Shown: positions 8,815 to 16,257 of the stretch, one piece after another
How positions within the stretch are numbered: the stretch's first letter is position 1
Layout of the letters: each line of letters starts with the position of its first letter
Assembly: GCA_016930185.1 (NCBI GenBank)
Contig: JAFGHK010000019.1
Location: 1-46,353 of the forward strand
Direction of reading: 5' to 3'
DNA: 46,353 nt
Source of the DNA: Dehalococcoidales bacterium
GTDB taxonomy: Bacteria > Chloroflexota > Dehalococcoidia > Dehalococcoidales > RBG-16-60-22
Translations under genes and position numbers: made by a program
The notes under the pieces: model-generated
The model's input: only the letters and a program-made list of their open reading frames with translations
The model's database searches: none
What the model was told of the DNA's origin: nothing

Positions 8815-8829
8815 CACGGAGATCCCGTG
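8815..8829 (-). promoter_or_regulatory. Small hairpin just upstream of the ribosome-binding site
   Basis: CACGG and CCGTG form a 5-bp stem with a 5-base loop, ending next to the GAGGA that serves the gene starting at 8798. It could tune translation. It is short and may be chance. Confidence 0.3.
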
Positions 8830-9150
8830 GGTAACACCTTTATATTATTTAAATTACTATAATTATAGGGAGTAATTAGCGAAATTAAGACTAGGGAGAT
8901 TATGGTTTTTAGAGGGGTAAACCCCAATTTATTATCAGGGTTATTATCCATAGGTAAAATATCCAGTTATTCAATCCGAATATTAGTATACGTACAATAC
9001 CCGTAAACAAGAGATAACAAACTTGACCCAAAATATAAAAAAGGTGATAATAATAAGCTCAAAAGGCGGGGGTGGAACGAGGGTCCAGATACGTAAAAAA
9101 CCGGGACTCTTTTTTATACACAGTCAAAAGGGATAACTTAAGCATGTTTT
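8830..9150. other. AT-rich intergenic region between the two long surface-protein genes
   Basis: About 320 bases with no reading frame I can support. It must hold the promoter of the gene starting at 8798 and the end of the transcript from 10602. Several TATAAT-like strings occur, but none has a convincing -35 partner at proper spacing, and no T-run hairpin is evident. Confidence 0.6.
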
Positions 9151-10602
9151 TTACGGTGTGCTGCTTATCATGTAATAAATCGTGCCGGTGAATGTTGCAT
9201 CAAGAATCAAGCCGAGCTTAAGCCATATCGTATTAGTGCTTTCCTCATTCCCCGATTCCGACGTCTGCGTGCCGGCGCTGTTGATGGTTACATACGCGGG
9301 ATAAGCGGTTACCAGAACCGCAGAACCAAGATTATCAATATCATCGGCTTTGAGGGAAAACTCCATCGCCTCTGGAGTACCGTCGGTATCCAGTGCGGCA
9401 TTTTTACCTCCTCCACTCCACGTTGTGGAGGCTGCTATCTTCTGGTAATAAGGTCCATTAGCTATATATTTTACCGTTATATCCGTCTGCTTGGTAGAAT
9501 CACCGAAATCCGACCCGGGAGTTATATCGTACCAGTCGACTGCGACCGTGCCTGCCAATACCTCTCCGTACCAGTTCATCTCTATATCCCTAAGATAATC
9601 CGAACTGGTGGCAGAGTTATAATCTATAGCCTCGGCATAGATGTCCCAATCTGGTGTTCCATCAGAATAAGTGGCTACCTTGCCGACCTTGAACGAGAAT
9701 ACCCAGTCTCCCTGTAAAGCGCTATCGTTCGGCTTGCTGCAGCCGGTGTCGTTAATAGACCAGGTTGTTCCAGTCATTTCGCTGTCCCATTCCGGCGAGC
9801 CGCCCCTGGTCCAGGTAAATACGGCGCAGGTCTGGGCATTAGAGCTGAAACCGGACTCATCCGGGTCGGTGCCGGCGCTGTCATAGAATACCTTTACTTC
9901 CACCGCGTCGATGTGAGATAAATCTTCAGCGTGCGCCACCGGCACGGTGACGGTGGTCCATTCCTGCTGGGGGGTAAAGGCGGAGGGGTTGGCGACGATG
10001 GGATAGCCGCCGCCGATTTGCGTGCCTACCTTAGGCACACCGGTGAAATCACATTCCAGCCAGACATCATATATATAAGCGTAACCGTTATCAGGCCCTT
10101 TTTCTTTGGCAGTGGCAATTTTAACCACCAGAAGCGATAAATCCTGGCTGTTGGAGATAACTACTACCGGTGTATTACCTATGGGGGGACTGGTGAGTCC
10201 AGACTCGATTACGGTATAATTGGTACCTCCATTGAGGGAGTAACTAATGCTCCAGGGGTCATCATTATTACCGACGCCCTGGCGGCGGATATAAAGGCGC
10301 CGCGCTGAGTGCGTATTGGAAGAGGTGTCCCATGTGTGATATTCAATGGTAGGGTCGGCCCTGTTATCATATACGCCGAGTCGATTGTAGGTAGAACTGT
10401 CACCGCCGGTAGTACCATCGTAAGCATAGGTTGGATTATCGTTGGTGCCCCAGGCGCTGAAGGTATAATCGGTTGGTTTAAGTATTTCTGTGGTCAGGGC
10501 GACAGCACGCGGCGCAGGCACACAAAAGGTAATAATAATACTAATAAGAATAGCGACTAAAAGAATACCTATACCGTTGAGTTTCAAGCTGTCGCTCCAC
10601 AT
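9151..10602 (-). CDS. Secreted surface protein, long paralogue 2
   Basis: This is a close paralogue of the protein starting at 8798, co-linear over its length. I choose the ATG at 10602 (MWSDSLKLNGIGILLVAI), because it aligns with the start of the paralogue and has GAGGA 12 bases upstream; the alternative ATG four codons earlier overlaps that GAGGA. The result is 483 residues. A signal peptide ends near PAPRAVA. The N-terminal beta module (WSISYSLNGGTNYTVIESGL) and C-terminal family domain (VEVKVFYDSAGTDPDESGF, a Cys pair, ending IYYMISSTP) follow. The two genes probably arose by tandem duplication, and the shorter 332-aa gene by loss of the N-terminal module or from a common ancestor. Confidence 0.78.
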   Translation of the reverse strand: MWSDSLKLNGIGILLVAILISIIITFCVPAPRAVALTTEILKPTDYTFSAWGTNDNPTYAYDGTTGGDSSTYNRLGVYDNRADPTIEYHTWDTSSNTHSARRLYIRRQGVGNNDDPWSISYSLNGGTNYTVIESGLTSPPIGNTPVVVISNSQDLSLLVVKIATAKEKGPDNGYAYIYDVWLECDFTGVPKVGTQIGGGYPIVANPSAFTPQQEWTTVTVPVAHAEDLSHIDAVEVKVFYDSAGTDPDESGFSSNAQTCAVFTWTRGGSPEWDSEMTGTTWSINDTGCSKPNDSALQGDWVFSFKVGKVATYSDGTPDWDIYAEAIDYNSATSSDYLRDIEMNWYGEVLAGTVAVDWYDITPGSDFGDSTKQTDITVKYIANGPYYQKIAASTTWSGGGKNAALDTDGTPEAMEFSLKADDIDNLGSAVLVTAYPAYVTINSAGTQTSESGNEESTNTIWLKLGLILDATFTGTIYYMISSTP

Positions 10603-10795
10603 AGTCGTATGCATTCCTCAAAGAAATCGGTGGTAAATAACCAACAATTAAGTGAAACCACTTTGATTATATGAAAAATTTTCTGAAATTAGGACAAGGA
10701 AAATTACAATTCTGATATAGGTTAACCCTGACCTGCCATCATGGCTGTTACCTGAAAAGCGTACAAATGCACAATACGCTGGAAACGTTGATGAC

Positions 10796-10824
10796 TTGAC
10801 TCGATTTTATAAAAAAGCGATAAT
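10796..10824 (+). promoter_or_regulatory. Probable promoter of tRNA-Glu
   Basis: TTGACT (10796-10801) and GATAAT (10819-10824) lie 17 bases apart. They sit about 80 bases before the tRNA, implying a 5' leader of about 75 nt that would be processed away. Confidence 0.6.
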
Positions 10825-10904
10825 GATGTGCGGCACAGTTAAGGTGAAGTCGTATTCAAACAAGGAATAGTCTGTTTTTCATGTAAGAACCTACGAAATT
10901 CCAT

Positions 10905-10981
10905 GGCGCATTCGTCTAGCGGCCTAGGACACGTCCCTCTCAAGGACGAGATCACGGGTTCGAATCCCGTATGCGCTACCA
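10905..10981 (+). tRNA. tRNA-Glu (anticodon CTC)
   Basis: The acceptor GGCGCAT (10905-10911) pairs with ATGCGCT (10971-10977), closing with a G-U pair. ACCA follows. The anticodon stem CGTCC/GGACG encloses loop CTCTCAA, giving CTC. The T-arm is ACGGG-TTCGAAT-CCCGT. Confidence 0.95.
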
Positions 10982-11041
10982 ATTACCTTCTTTAAGTCTT
11001 TACAAAGATACTGTAATAATATGGGTTTAAGGAGGACTGGA

Positions 11042-11140
11042 ATGAACGTTATCTGGGTAGTATCGGACACCTTAAGACGTCTTTGGTATTTGAACATCAT
11101 CTCCCAGAACCGGTGTTTCGCCTCTGGCCCACTGTCTTAA
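11042..11140 (+). pseudogene. Stump of a sulfatase gene (first ~13 codons only)
   Basis: Behind a perfect GGAGG (11031-11035) six bases from the ATG, the frame reads MNVIWVVSDTLRR. This is the characteristic opening of type I sulfatases, which continue with DHLGCYG and the catalytic C-x-P/A-x-R region. Here, after codon 13, the sequence instead becomes the antisense of the neighbouring DUF3795 gene, whose stop lies at 11072-11074, and the frame ends at 11140 after 32 codons. The start region of a sulfatase thus survives without its body. A deletion or rearrangement joining the two genes tail-on is the simplest reading; an assembly join is possible. Function as a protein is unlikely. Confidence 0.6.
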
Positions 11141-11533
11141 TAACTCCCCGCTTCTTTCAATATACTCGTCCAGACCCAGCTTTTTCAGCATCAGCAGGTT
11201 GTATATCTTGGTATTATGCCTCCTTACTTCGGCCATACCACTGATAGGAGCCAGTTTGAGACAGGGGAAGTCCTCGCACTGATAACAGAAATCCAGGCCT
11301 TTTTTGTTAACGCAACAATCGTAAGTTTGACAGAGCATATTCATGATAGGTCGTCCCTGCTTCGGTCGGCACCCGGCACATGAGCCGCGGAGTTCATCAA
11401 CAGAAAGATTCGCTCTTTTTGCTTCTTTTTGAATGACAACATCATCATCGCAGACGCTATGTTCATATCCCGCACAACTTAAGCAGCAATAACCGCAAGG
11501 AGACACCAGTTGTAATTTCTCTTTATCAAACAT
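11072..11533 (-). CDS. DUF3795 family cysteine-rich protein
   Basis: The 153-residue product is dense in cysteines arranged as in DUF3795 proteins: SPCGYCCLSCAGY near the N-terminus, CAGCRP, C-x5-C-C, then FCYQCEDFPC. Family members are presumed metal-binding proteins of anaerobes; no activity is established to my knowledge. I place the start at the ATG at 11533 (MFDKEKLQLV), directly after AAGGAGAGG. The ATG five codons upstream lies ahead of that ribosome-binding site and lacks its own. The 3' end overlaps the sulfatase stump on the other strand. Confidence 0.85.
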   Translation of the reverse strand: MFDKEKLQLVSPCGYCCLSCAGYEHSVCDDDVVIQKEAKRANLSVDELRGSCAGCRPKQGRPIMNMLCQTYDCCVNKKGLDFCYQCEDFPCLKLAPISGMAEVRRHNTKIYNLLMLKKLGLDEYIERSGELLRQWARGETPVLGDDVQIPKTS

Positions 11534-11700
11534 TTTCCTCTCCTTCATCTCATTCCTAAAAAATTATCATAGAAGATTATATCATAAAAGTACAAACAGC
11601 TATTTCACTTCTTCAATATACGTGCTGATAAAACTCTTAAAGGCTTCCAATGACCCTATTAATCCCTGATTATGTATCTAGTATTTCCTTTGACATCTAT

Positions 11701-12957
11701 CTATTTGACAATCCCGTCCGCCGTCAGATTATCTACGACTCCGCTTACCGCCGATGTGGCAACGGTCCTGCTCTGCGGATTGGGGTTGCGGTAACGGAAG
11801 ACCTTGCCTTCGTAATTTTTGAGGAGCAGATCGGCTTTTCTCATCGAAAGCACGTAGTCAGGCTGCAAAGTCACCTTGCCGCCGCCATCCACAAGGTCGA
11901 TAGCGAAGTTAGGCACAGCAAGACCGGATGTGTGCCCGCGCATGCCTTGAATAATTTTGATACCCGTTTCAACGGGAGTGCGCAGATGTTCCGTGCCCTG
12001 CACTTCATCGCACTGGAACAGGTAATAGGGGCGCACTTTAGCCTTCAACAGTGCATGGCAAAGTCGCGTCTGGGTCGCCACGCTATCGTTAATGCCGCGT
12101 AAAAGGACCGCCTGGTTATTCACCGGCACACCGGCCCGCAGGATACAATCACAGGCGACGGCCGCCTCGGGGGTTACCTCGTTGGGGTGGTTAAAGTGGG
12201 TATTGAGCCATATTGGGCCGTACTTGGAGAGCATATCGCACAAATCAGCGTCGATACGCTGGGGCAGTACCGCCGGGAACCGCGAGCCGATACGGATAAT
12301 CTCTATATGTTTTATAGCTCTTATGCGGGAGATAATAGCTTCAAGTTTGGCGGTTGACAGCGTTAACGGGTCGCCGCCGGAGATAATAACATCACGGACT
12401 TCATCATGCCGACGTAAATAGTCCAGCATCGCTTCTATTTCAGCGACAGTGCGCGTCCAGGCGCCGTGCCGCCATTCTCTCTTACGGTTGCAGTGGCGGC
12501 AAAGAACCGGGCAGATATCCGTAAGCACAATCAGCGCCCTGTCCGGGTAGCGGTGCACCAGGCCAGGCACAACGGAATTTTCCTTCTCCGCCAGCGGGTC
12601 TTCAAATCCAAGAGACCTCATGGAAATTTCCTGGATACAGGGCACCGCCTGTTTCCTGATGGGGTCGTCCGGGTCATCGGGGTTTACGAGCGACAGATAA
12701 TAGGGGGTGATGGAGAGGGGATAGCGCCGGATTACCGAGCTTATGTGCGCCTGCTCTTCCGCTGACAGTGATATCAGCCTGACGAGCTGCTCCAAAGAGG
12801 TAATTCGGTTACGGAACTGCCATTTCCAATCTTTCCAGGAACTCTCCGGGACGTTCCGGAAAAACCGGTGCCTGGAGGTGGATATTGTTTCGGGAAGCAC
12901 TAACGCTACGTTATTAGTTGATGTCTCTTTGGCGGGAGGCAGAGATGAATTTATCAT
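11701..12957 (-). CDS. kamA: Lysine 2,3-aminomutase (KamA/AblA-type radical SAM enzyme)
   Basis: The 418-residue protein has the KamA N-terminal segment (WKDWKWQFRNRI), the radical-SAM cluster motif CPVLCRHC and the KamA core VIISGGDPL. The two aspartates that hold the substrate lysine in the characterised clostridial enzyme appear to be kept: YLFQCDEVQGTEHLRTP and AIDLVDGGGK, the latter with the PLP-binding lysine. This supports L-lysine to L-beta-lysine conversion, used for osmolyte synthesis or lysine fermentation. No AblB-type acetyltransferase lies next to it. GAGGAG stands 8 bases before the ATG. The gene is divergent from the SDR pair. Substrate assignment rests on motif reading only. 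Confidence 0.88.
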   Translation of the reverse strand: MINSSLPPAKETSTNNVALVLPETISTSRHRFFRNVPESSWKDWKWQFRNRITSLEQLVRLISLSAEEQAHISSVIRRYPLSITPYYLSLVNPDDPDDPIRKQAVPCIQEISMRSLGFEDPLAEKENSVVPGLVHRYPDRALIVLTDICPVLCRHCNRKREWRHGAWTRTVAEIEAMLDYLRRHDEVRDVIISGGDPLTLSTAKLEAIISRIRAIKHIEIIRIGSRFPAVLPQRIDADLCDMLSKYGPIWLNTHFNHPNEVTPEAAVACDCILRAGVPVNNQAVLLRGINDSVATQTRLCHALLKAKVRPYYLFQCDEVQGTEHLRTPVETGIKIIQGMRGHTSGLAVPNFAIDLVDGGGKVTLQPDYVLSMRKADLLLKNYEGKVFRYRNPNPQSRTVATSAVSGVVDNLTADGIVK

Positions 12958-13035
12958 TTTTAAAACTCCTCGTTTTTATATAATGCGTAAAATATATGTA
13001 GTCCTAAAGATTTCACGGCAACCCCTGATATGTTA

Positions 13036-13041
13036 TATAAT
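13036..13041 (+). promoter_or_regulatory. -10 element for the SDR pair
   Basis: A perfect TATAAT lies 40 bases before the ATG at 13082, with AGGAGG between. No good -35 is seen at 16-18 bases; TTTCAC at 13011-13016 gives a 19-base spacer. Confidence 0.45.
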
Positions 13042-13081
13042 GATACCTGCAAATTCAATCTATAAAATATAGGAGGTAATC

Positions 13082-13849
13082 ATGGACCTTGGTTTAAAAG
13101 GTAAGGTAGCGCTGGTAACCGGCGCAGGCAGCCAGATAGGCTTCGGCAAGGAGATTGCACTTCTGCTGGCCAAGGAAGGTTGCGACGCCGTCGCCGTTAC
13201 GGACATTAACATCGACGACGCCAAATTGACGGCGGAAGCAATCAAAAAACTCGGCAAGAAATCGATTGCGGTCAAGGCAGACATCACCAGGCAAGCCGAT
13301 GTCGCCGCGCTTGTAAAGAAAGTAATAGACGAATATAAAAAAATAGATATACTTTGTAATGTCGCCGGCGGTATTGCCAACCGCGTACAATACGACAAGG
13401 CCAAACCGGAAGACTGGGATAAAGATATTCACCTTAATCTCCACAGTATCCTGCTTACCTGCCAGGCCGTCCTGCCCTACATGAGAGAAAAGAAGTCCGG
13501 CGCCATCGTCAATATAGGCTCGGGCAGCACGCGCATGTACGAACACGGCGCGGGCAACGCTTATGCCCTTGCCAAATCTGGAGTAGATACCTTTACCAAA
13601 CAGGTTGCTTTTAACGAAGCTAAGAACGGCATACGCTGCAACTGCGTCGCTCCCGGCCCCGCCCCAACCAATTTCATTCCGGGTCCTGATAAGAAGGGCC
13701 TGGTTGAGATGCTGGCCAAGACGATTCCTATGGGCAGGGGCGCCACCCAGGCCGATATTGCCAACGCAACTGCCTTCTTCGCCTCCGACCTCTCCGGCTA
13801 TGTCACCGGCCAAATCCTGCACGTGTCCGGCGGGTCGGTACTGGATTAA
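13082..13849 (+). CDS. SDR family NAD(P)-dependent oxidoreductase, copy 1
   Basis: The 255-residue classical short-chain dehydrogenase has the cofactor loop TGAGSQIGFG (residues 14-23), NVAG, an active-site Ser in NIGSGSTR, the YALAK catalytic pair, and RCNCVAPGPAPTNF after it. It ends with the usual VTGQILHVSGG. AGGAGG precedes the ATG. The family reduces or oxidises alcohol/ketone groups; the closest-looking relatives are 3-oxoacyl-ACP reductase-like enzymes, but the substrate cannot be read from sequence. It is co-directional with, and about 60 percent similar by eye to, the next gene, 29 bases downstream. The pair is most likely a tandem duplication in one operon. Confidence 0.9.
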   Translation: MDLGLKGKVALVTGAGSQIGFGKEIALLLAKEGCDAVAVTDINIDDAKLTAEAIKKLGKKSIAVKADITRQADVAALVKKVIDEYKKIDILCNVAGGIANRVQYDKAKPEDWDKDIHLNLHSILLTCQAVLPYMREKKSGAIVNIGSGSTRMYEHGAGNAYALAKSGVDTFTKQVAFNEAKNGIRCNCVAPGPAPTNFIPGPDKKGLVEMLAKTIPMGRGATQADIANATAFFASDLSGYVTGQILHVSGGSVLD

Positions 13850-13878
13850 AAAATTCTCATATAATAATAGGAGGGAAC

Positions 13879-14676
13879 ATGGACCTCGGATTTAAGGGCA
13901 AGACCGCTCTGGTGACTGGCGCGGGCAGCCAGATTGGCTTCGGCAAGGAGATTGCCCTGCTGCTGGCTAAAGAAGGTTGCCAGGCCGTCGCTGTTACAGA
14001 TATCAATCTTGAAGACTCAAAGAAAACGGCTGCAGAGGTCAAGAAGCTAGGCGGCAAATCCACCGCCCTCCAGGCGGACATCACCAAAAAAGCCGAAGTG
14101 GACGCCATGGTGAAAAAGGTCATTGATGAGTACGGGAAAATCGATATCCTCTGTAACGTCGCCGGCGCTATCCTGCACAAGGACTATGTCCCCCTGGACG
14201 AGCAGAAACACGAAATATGGGCGAAGCAGATGGACCTCAACCTGTTCGGCACCATGTATGTCACGCGGGCGGTACTGCCCCACATGAGAAAGCAGAAGCA
14301 CGGCGCTATCGTGAATATCGGCTCCGGCAGCACCCGCCAGTATGCTTTCGGCGTAGGTGTTTATGCCATCTCAAAGTACGCCATCGACCTCTTTACGAAG
14401 CAACTGGCATACCAGGAAGGCAAGAACGGTATACGCTGCAACTGCATCGCCCCGGGCCCGGCGCCGACCAATTTCGGGGCGGTCTTAAGGGAAGGCATGC
14501 CCCCTCCCCCACCGGAGCAGTACAACAAGATGCGGGAAGAAATGTTGAAAGCTTTCCCTCTCGGCAGGCTGGGCAAACCTGCGGACATTGCGAGTATCAC
14601 CGTGATTATGGCATCAGAAGCTACTAACTACATCACCGGGCAGGTGATTCAGGTTTCCGGCGGCAACGTGATGTAA
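13879..14676 (+). CDS. SDR family NAD(P)-dependent oxidoreductase, copy 2
   Basis: The 265-residue paralogue of the preceding gene has the same cofactor loop TGAGSQIGFG, NVAG, SGSTR, YAISK catalytic motif and RCNCIAPGPAPTNF. It carries an insertion of about ten residues (REGMPPPPPEQYNK) in the substrate loop before the last helix, so the two copies may act on different substrates or form a hetero-oligomer. TAGGAGG lies just before the ATG. No partner enzyme of a recognisable pathway is adjacent. Confidence 0.9.
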   Translation: MDLGFKGKTALVTGAGSQIGFGKEIALLLAKEGCQAVAVTDINLEDSKKTAAEVKKLGGKSTALQADITKKAEVDAMVKKVIDEYGKIDILCNVAGAILHKDYVPLDEQKHEIWAKQMDLNLFGTMYVTRAVLPHMRKQKHGAIVNIGSGSTRQYAFGVGVYAISKYAIDLFTKQLAYQEGKNGIRCNCIAPGPAPTNFGAVLREGMPPPPPEQYNKMREEMLKAFPLGRLGKPADIASITVIMASEATNYITGQVIQVSGGNVM

Positions 14677-14801
14677 CGGGCAAATACCCACCCTATATAC
14701 AGCAGAATAAATTTTATAAAACTCCTGAATATCTTAAATTCAAGGCTGTCAATAGGGTTTCATAGTACTTTTTTCATACACGGTTGGGCTGGCGGATAGT
14801 C

Positions 14802-14830
14802 TTGACAGGCGGCAAACCGGATGATAATAT
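14802..14830 (+). promoter_or_regulatory. Strong sigma-70-type promoter of the orphan RNA
   Basis: A consensus TTGACA (14802-14807), a 17-base spacer and TAATAT (14825-14830) form one of the best promoter matches in the window. No annotated gene on this strand follows for several hundred bases, so it drives the RNA described next. Confidence 0.75.
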
Positions 14831-14880
14831 GAGGTCAGAAGCTGATGGCACAACCTGAATAATGCTTCGGGAGGTGGTCT

Positions 14881-14940
14881 ATGAGGCTTCATGGGTTATA
14901 CGGAGTATGGCAGGTGGATAGTTGGGGCCCTGCCGAGTAG
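14881..14940 (+). CDS. Possible 19-aa peptide inside the orphan RNA
   Basis: An ATG stands 6 bases after GGGAGG (14869-14874), ideal spacing, and opens a frame of 19 codons: MRLHGLYGVWQVDSWGPAE. It has two Trp within five residues and ends TAG. The terminator lies about 120 bases later. It may be a sensing peptide, a tiny functional protein, or accident. Confidence 0.35.
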   Translation: MRLHGLYGVWQVDSWGPAE

Positions 14941-15059
14941 TAGGGCGAGCGGAAAACGGACACGGCTCGTAAATTAAGCTGGGGCCAGATCTGCAAAACA
15001 GACGCCCGGTACGGTAAATTACCGGAAGTGAGTTGAGTCCGTTACCAGTAGAAAATGTT

Positions 15060-15094
15060 AGCGGGGGTCGTTAGTACGGCCCCCGCTGCTTTTT
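15060..15094 (+). terminator. Strong intrinsic terminator of the orphan RNA
   Basis: A 12-bp stem with one G-U pair (15060-15071 with 15076-15087) closes a TAGT loop. It is followed by GC and five T. Confidence 0.85.
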
Positions 15095-15110
15095 GAGGGA
15101 AATTGATTGG

Positions 15111-15398
15111 CTAGTCGCTGTTAGGGTCGGTCAGGCCGGTCTTCTCCATAAGCGCCCGGTAGAAATCGGCGATGTCTTCGTCGTAGATTTCACTCTCCGC
15201 CTGGATGAAAGGCATGGTCAACGATTCGCGGTATATTTTTTCGATATCAGGTATGAGACCGACCAGGCTTTGCGTAACATTTTCAGACCCATCGGGGGGA
15301 GGCACTTCTTCAGCGAATGCTGGTAACACCGGCTTCACGCCGTATAGTATCAGGAAGCAGATAACGACGCCGCAGATGAAGCTAATTGCCATTTTCAT
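15111..15398 (-). CDS. Small exported hypothetical protein (95 aa)
   Basis: The product opens with one hydrophobic segment (ISFICGVVICFLILYGV) followed by PVLPAFAEE, either a cleavable signal peptide or an N-terminal anchor. The remaining ~65 residues are acidic and probably helical (IEKIYRESLTMPFIQAESEI). AGGAG lies upstream of the ATG. No family is recognised. It stands alone, convergent with the orphan RNA and divergent from the Rpe-like gene. Confidence 0.65.
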   Translation of the reverse strand: MKMAISFICGVVICFLILYGVKPVLPAFAEEVPPPDGSENVTQSLVGLIPDIEKIYRESLTMPFIQAESEIYDEDIADFYRALMEKTGLTDPNSD

Positions 15399-15571
15399 TT
15401 TATTCCCCAGCTCCTGTAAGCAAGTAACAACTGATTACACTTTAATTCTGGCACAGGAGTATAAAAGGGGATGTAAAGACTATAAAAAATATATAAAGAC
15501 GGGGTTAATTTTGTATAAAGAATTGCTCACAAAATTGTGATGTTTATGATAAAATGCCAGTAGGAGGCAGC

Positions 15572-16225
15572 ATGATTAAAAATATCCGCGTTTTACCGGC
15601 CATTCTCACCGATAAACCCGCCGAGCTGGAAAAGCTGGTGCGTCAGGCCGAGTCGTTTACCGATTCCGCCCAGTTCGATATCATGGACGGGCAGTTCGTG
15701 CCGTCGCACAGCGTTTCCTGTGGAGACATCGCCGGGTTGAAAACAAGTCTGCACTGGGAGGCGCACCTCATGGTGCTGCGTCCGGAGGACTGCCTCGAGG
15801 ATTTCAAGCGTGCCGGGGCGGAGAAAATCGTTTTCCACTTTGAAGCAACGCCGTCGCCGGAAAAAACGATTAAAGCCATCAGAAAGCTGGGCTTGCAGGT
15901 GGGATTGGCTATCAACCCGGAGACCCCCATCAGCGACTTCAGCCCGCTGGTCAAGCAGGTGGACGGCGTGCTTTTTCTTGCCGTCCACCCGGGTTTCTAC
16001 GGCGCCAAATTCATCCCCGAGGTGCTGGATAAAATAATCGAGTTCCGCAAGGCATATCCCAAAGTGGAAATCGGCATAGACGGGGGCATAAAAGAAAGCA
16101 ATATCGAACAGGTCGCCCGTACCGGCTTGAATGTCATCTGTGTGGGAAGCGCCATCTTCAGGCAGTCAGACCCTGCCGCCAGTTACCGGCGACTTGTTAA
16201 GATGGCGACTGCAGCTATAGCTTGA
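15572..16225 (+). CDS. Ribulose-phosphate 3-epimerase-like TIM-barrel protein
   Basis: The start is set at 15572 (MIKNIRVLPAILTD), right after AGGAGG; an upstream in-frame ATG at 15554 precedes that site. The 217-residue protein has the Rpe signatures FDIMDGQFVP, AHLMVLRPEDCL, VHPGFYGAKF and GIDGGI. In known Rpe enzymes, which interconvert ribulose-5-P and xylulose-5-P, the metal is held by two His and two Asp. Here the His expected two residues before the first Asp is Gln (AQFDIMDG), and the usual SILSADF opening is altered. It may be a divergent epimerase or a related sugar-phosphate enzyme. Confidence 0.75.
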   Translation: MIKNIRVLPAILTDKPAELEKLVRQAESFTDSAQFDIMDGQFVPSHSVSCGDIAGLKTSLHWEAHLMVLRPEDCLEDFKRAGAEKIVFHFEATPSPEKTIKAIRKLGLQVGLAINPETPISDFSPLVKQVDGVLFLAVHPGFYGAKFIPEVLDKIIEFRKAYPKVEIGIDGGIKESNIEQVARTGLNVICVGSAIFRQSDPAASYRRLVKMATAAIA

Positions 16226-16257
16226 TGTGAAAACCGATCCTGTAAGGCAGTGTCTTT

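Larger units (their letters stand above)
14837..15094 (+). ncRNA. Orphan structured RNA of about 258 nt, unknown class
   Basis: The transcript is bounded by a near-consensus promoter and a strong intrinsic terminator. Internal inverted repeats include GCCCT/AGGGC around 14927-14946, TCTG/CAGA near 14993-15005 and CGGTA/TACCG near 15013-15025. It does not show the conserved cores of tmRNA, SRP RNA or RNase P RNA that I know. 6S RNA cannot be excluded by eye but the 5' and 3' ends do not pair obviously. A 19-codon frame with a good ribosome-binding site lies inside, so a leader peptide or dual-function RNA is possible. The flanking gene downstream is on the other strand, so this is not a leader of that gene. 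Confidence 0.6.

Noticed and set aside
13094-13822. 242-codon minus-strand frame opposite SDR copy 1
   Set aside because: It is the antisense shadow of a clear SDR gene; no ribosome-binding site or known motif.
14837-15094. tmRNA, RNase P RNA or SRP RNA
   Set aside because: The conserved cores I know for these RNAs (tRNA-like ends with tag frame, the P4 helix motifs, the GGAAGGAAGCAGCC-type apical loop) are not present.
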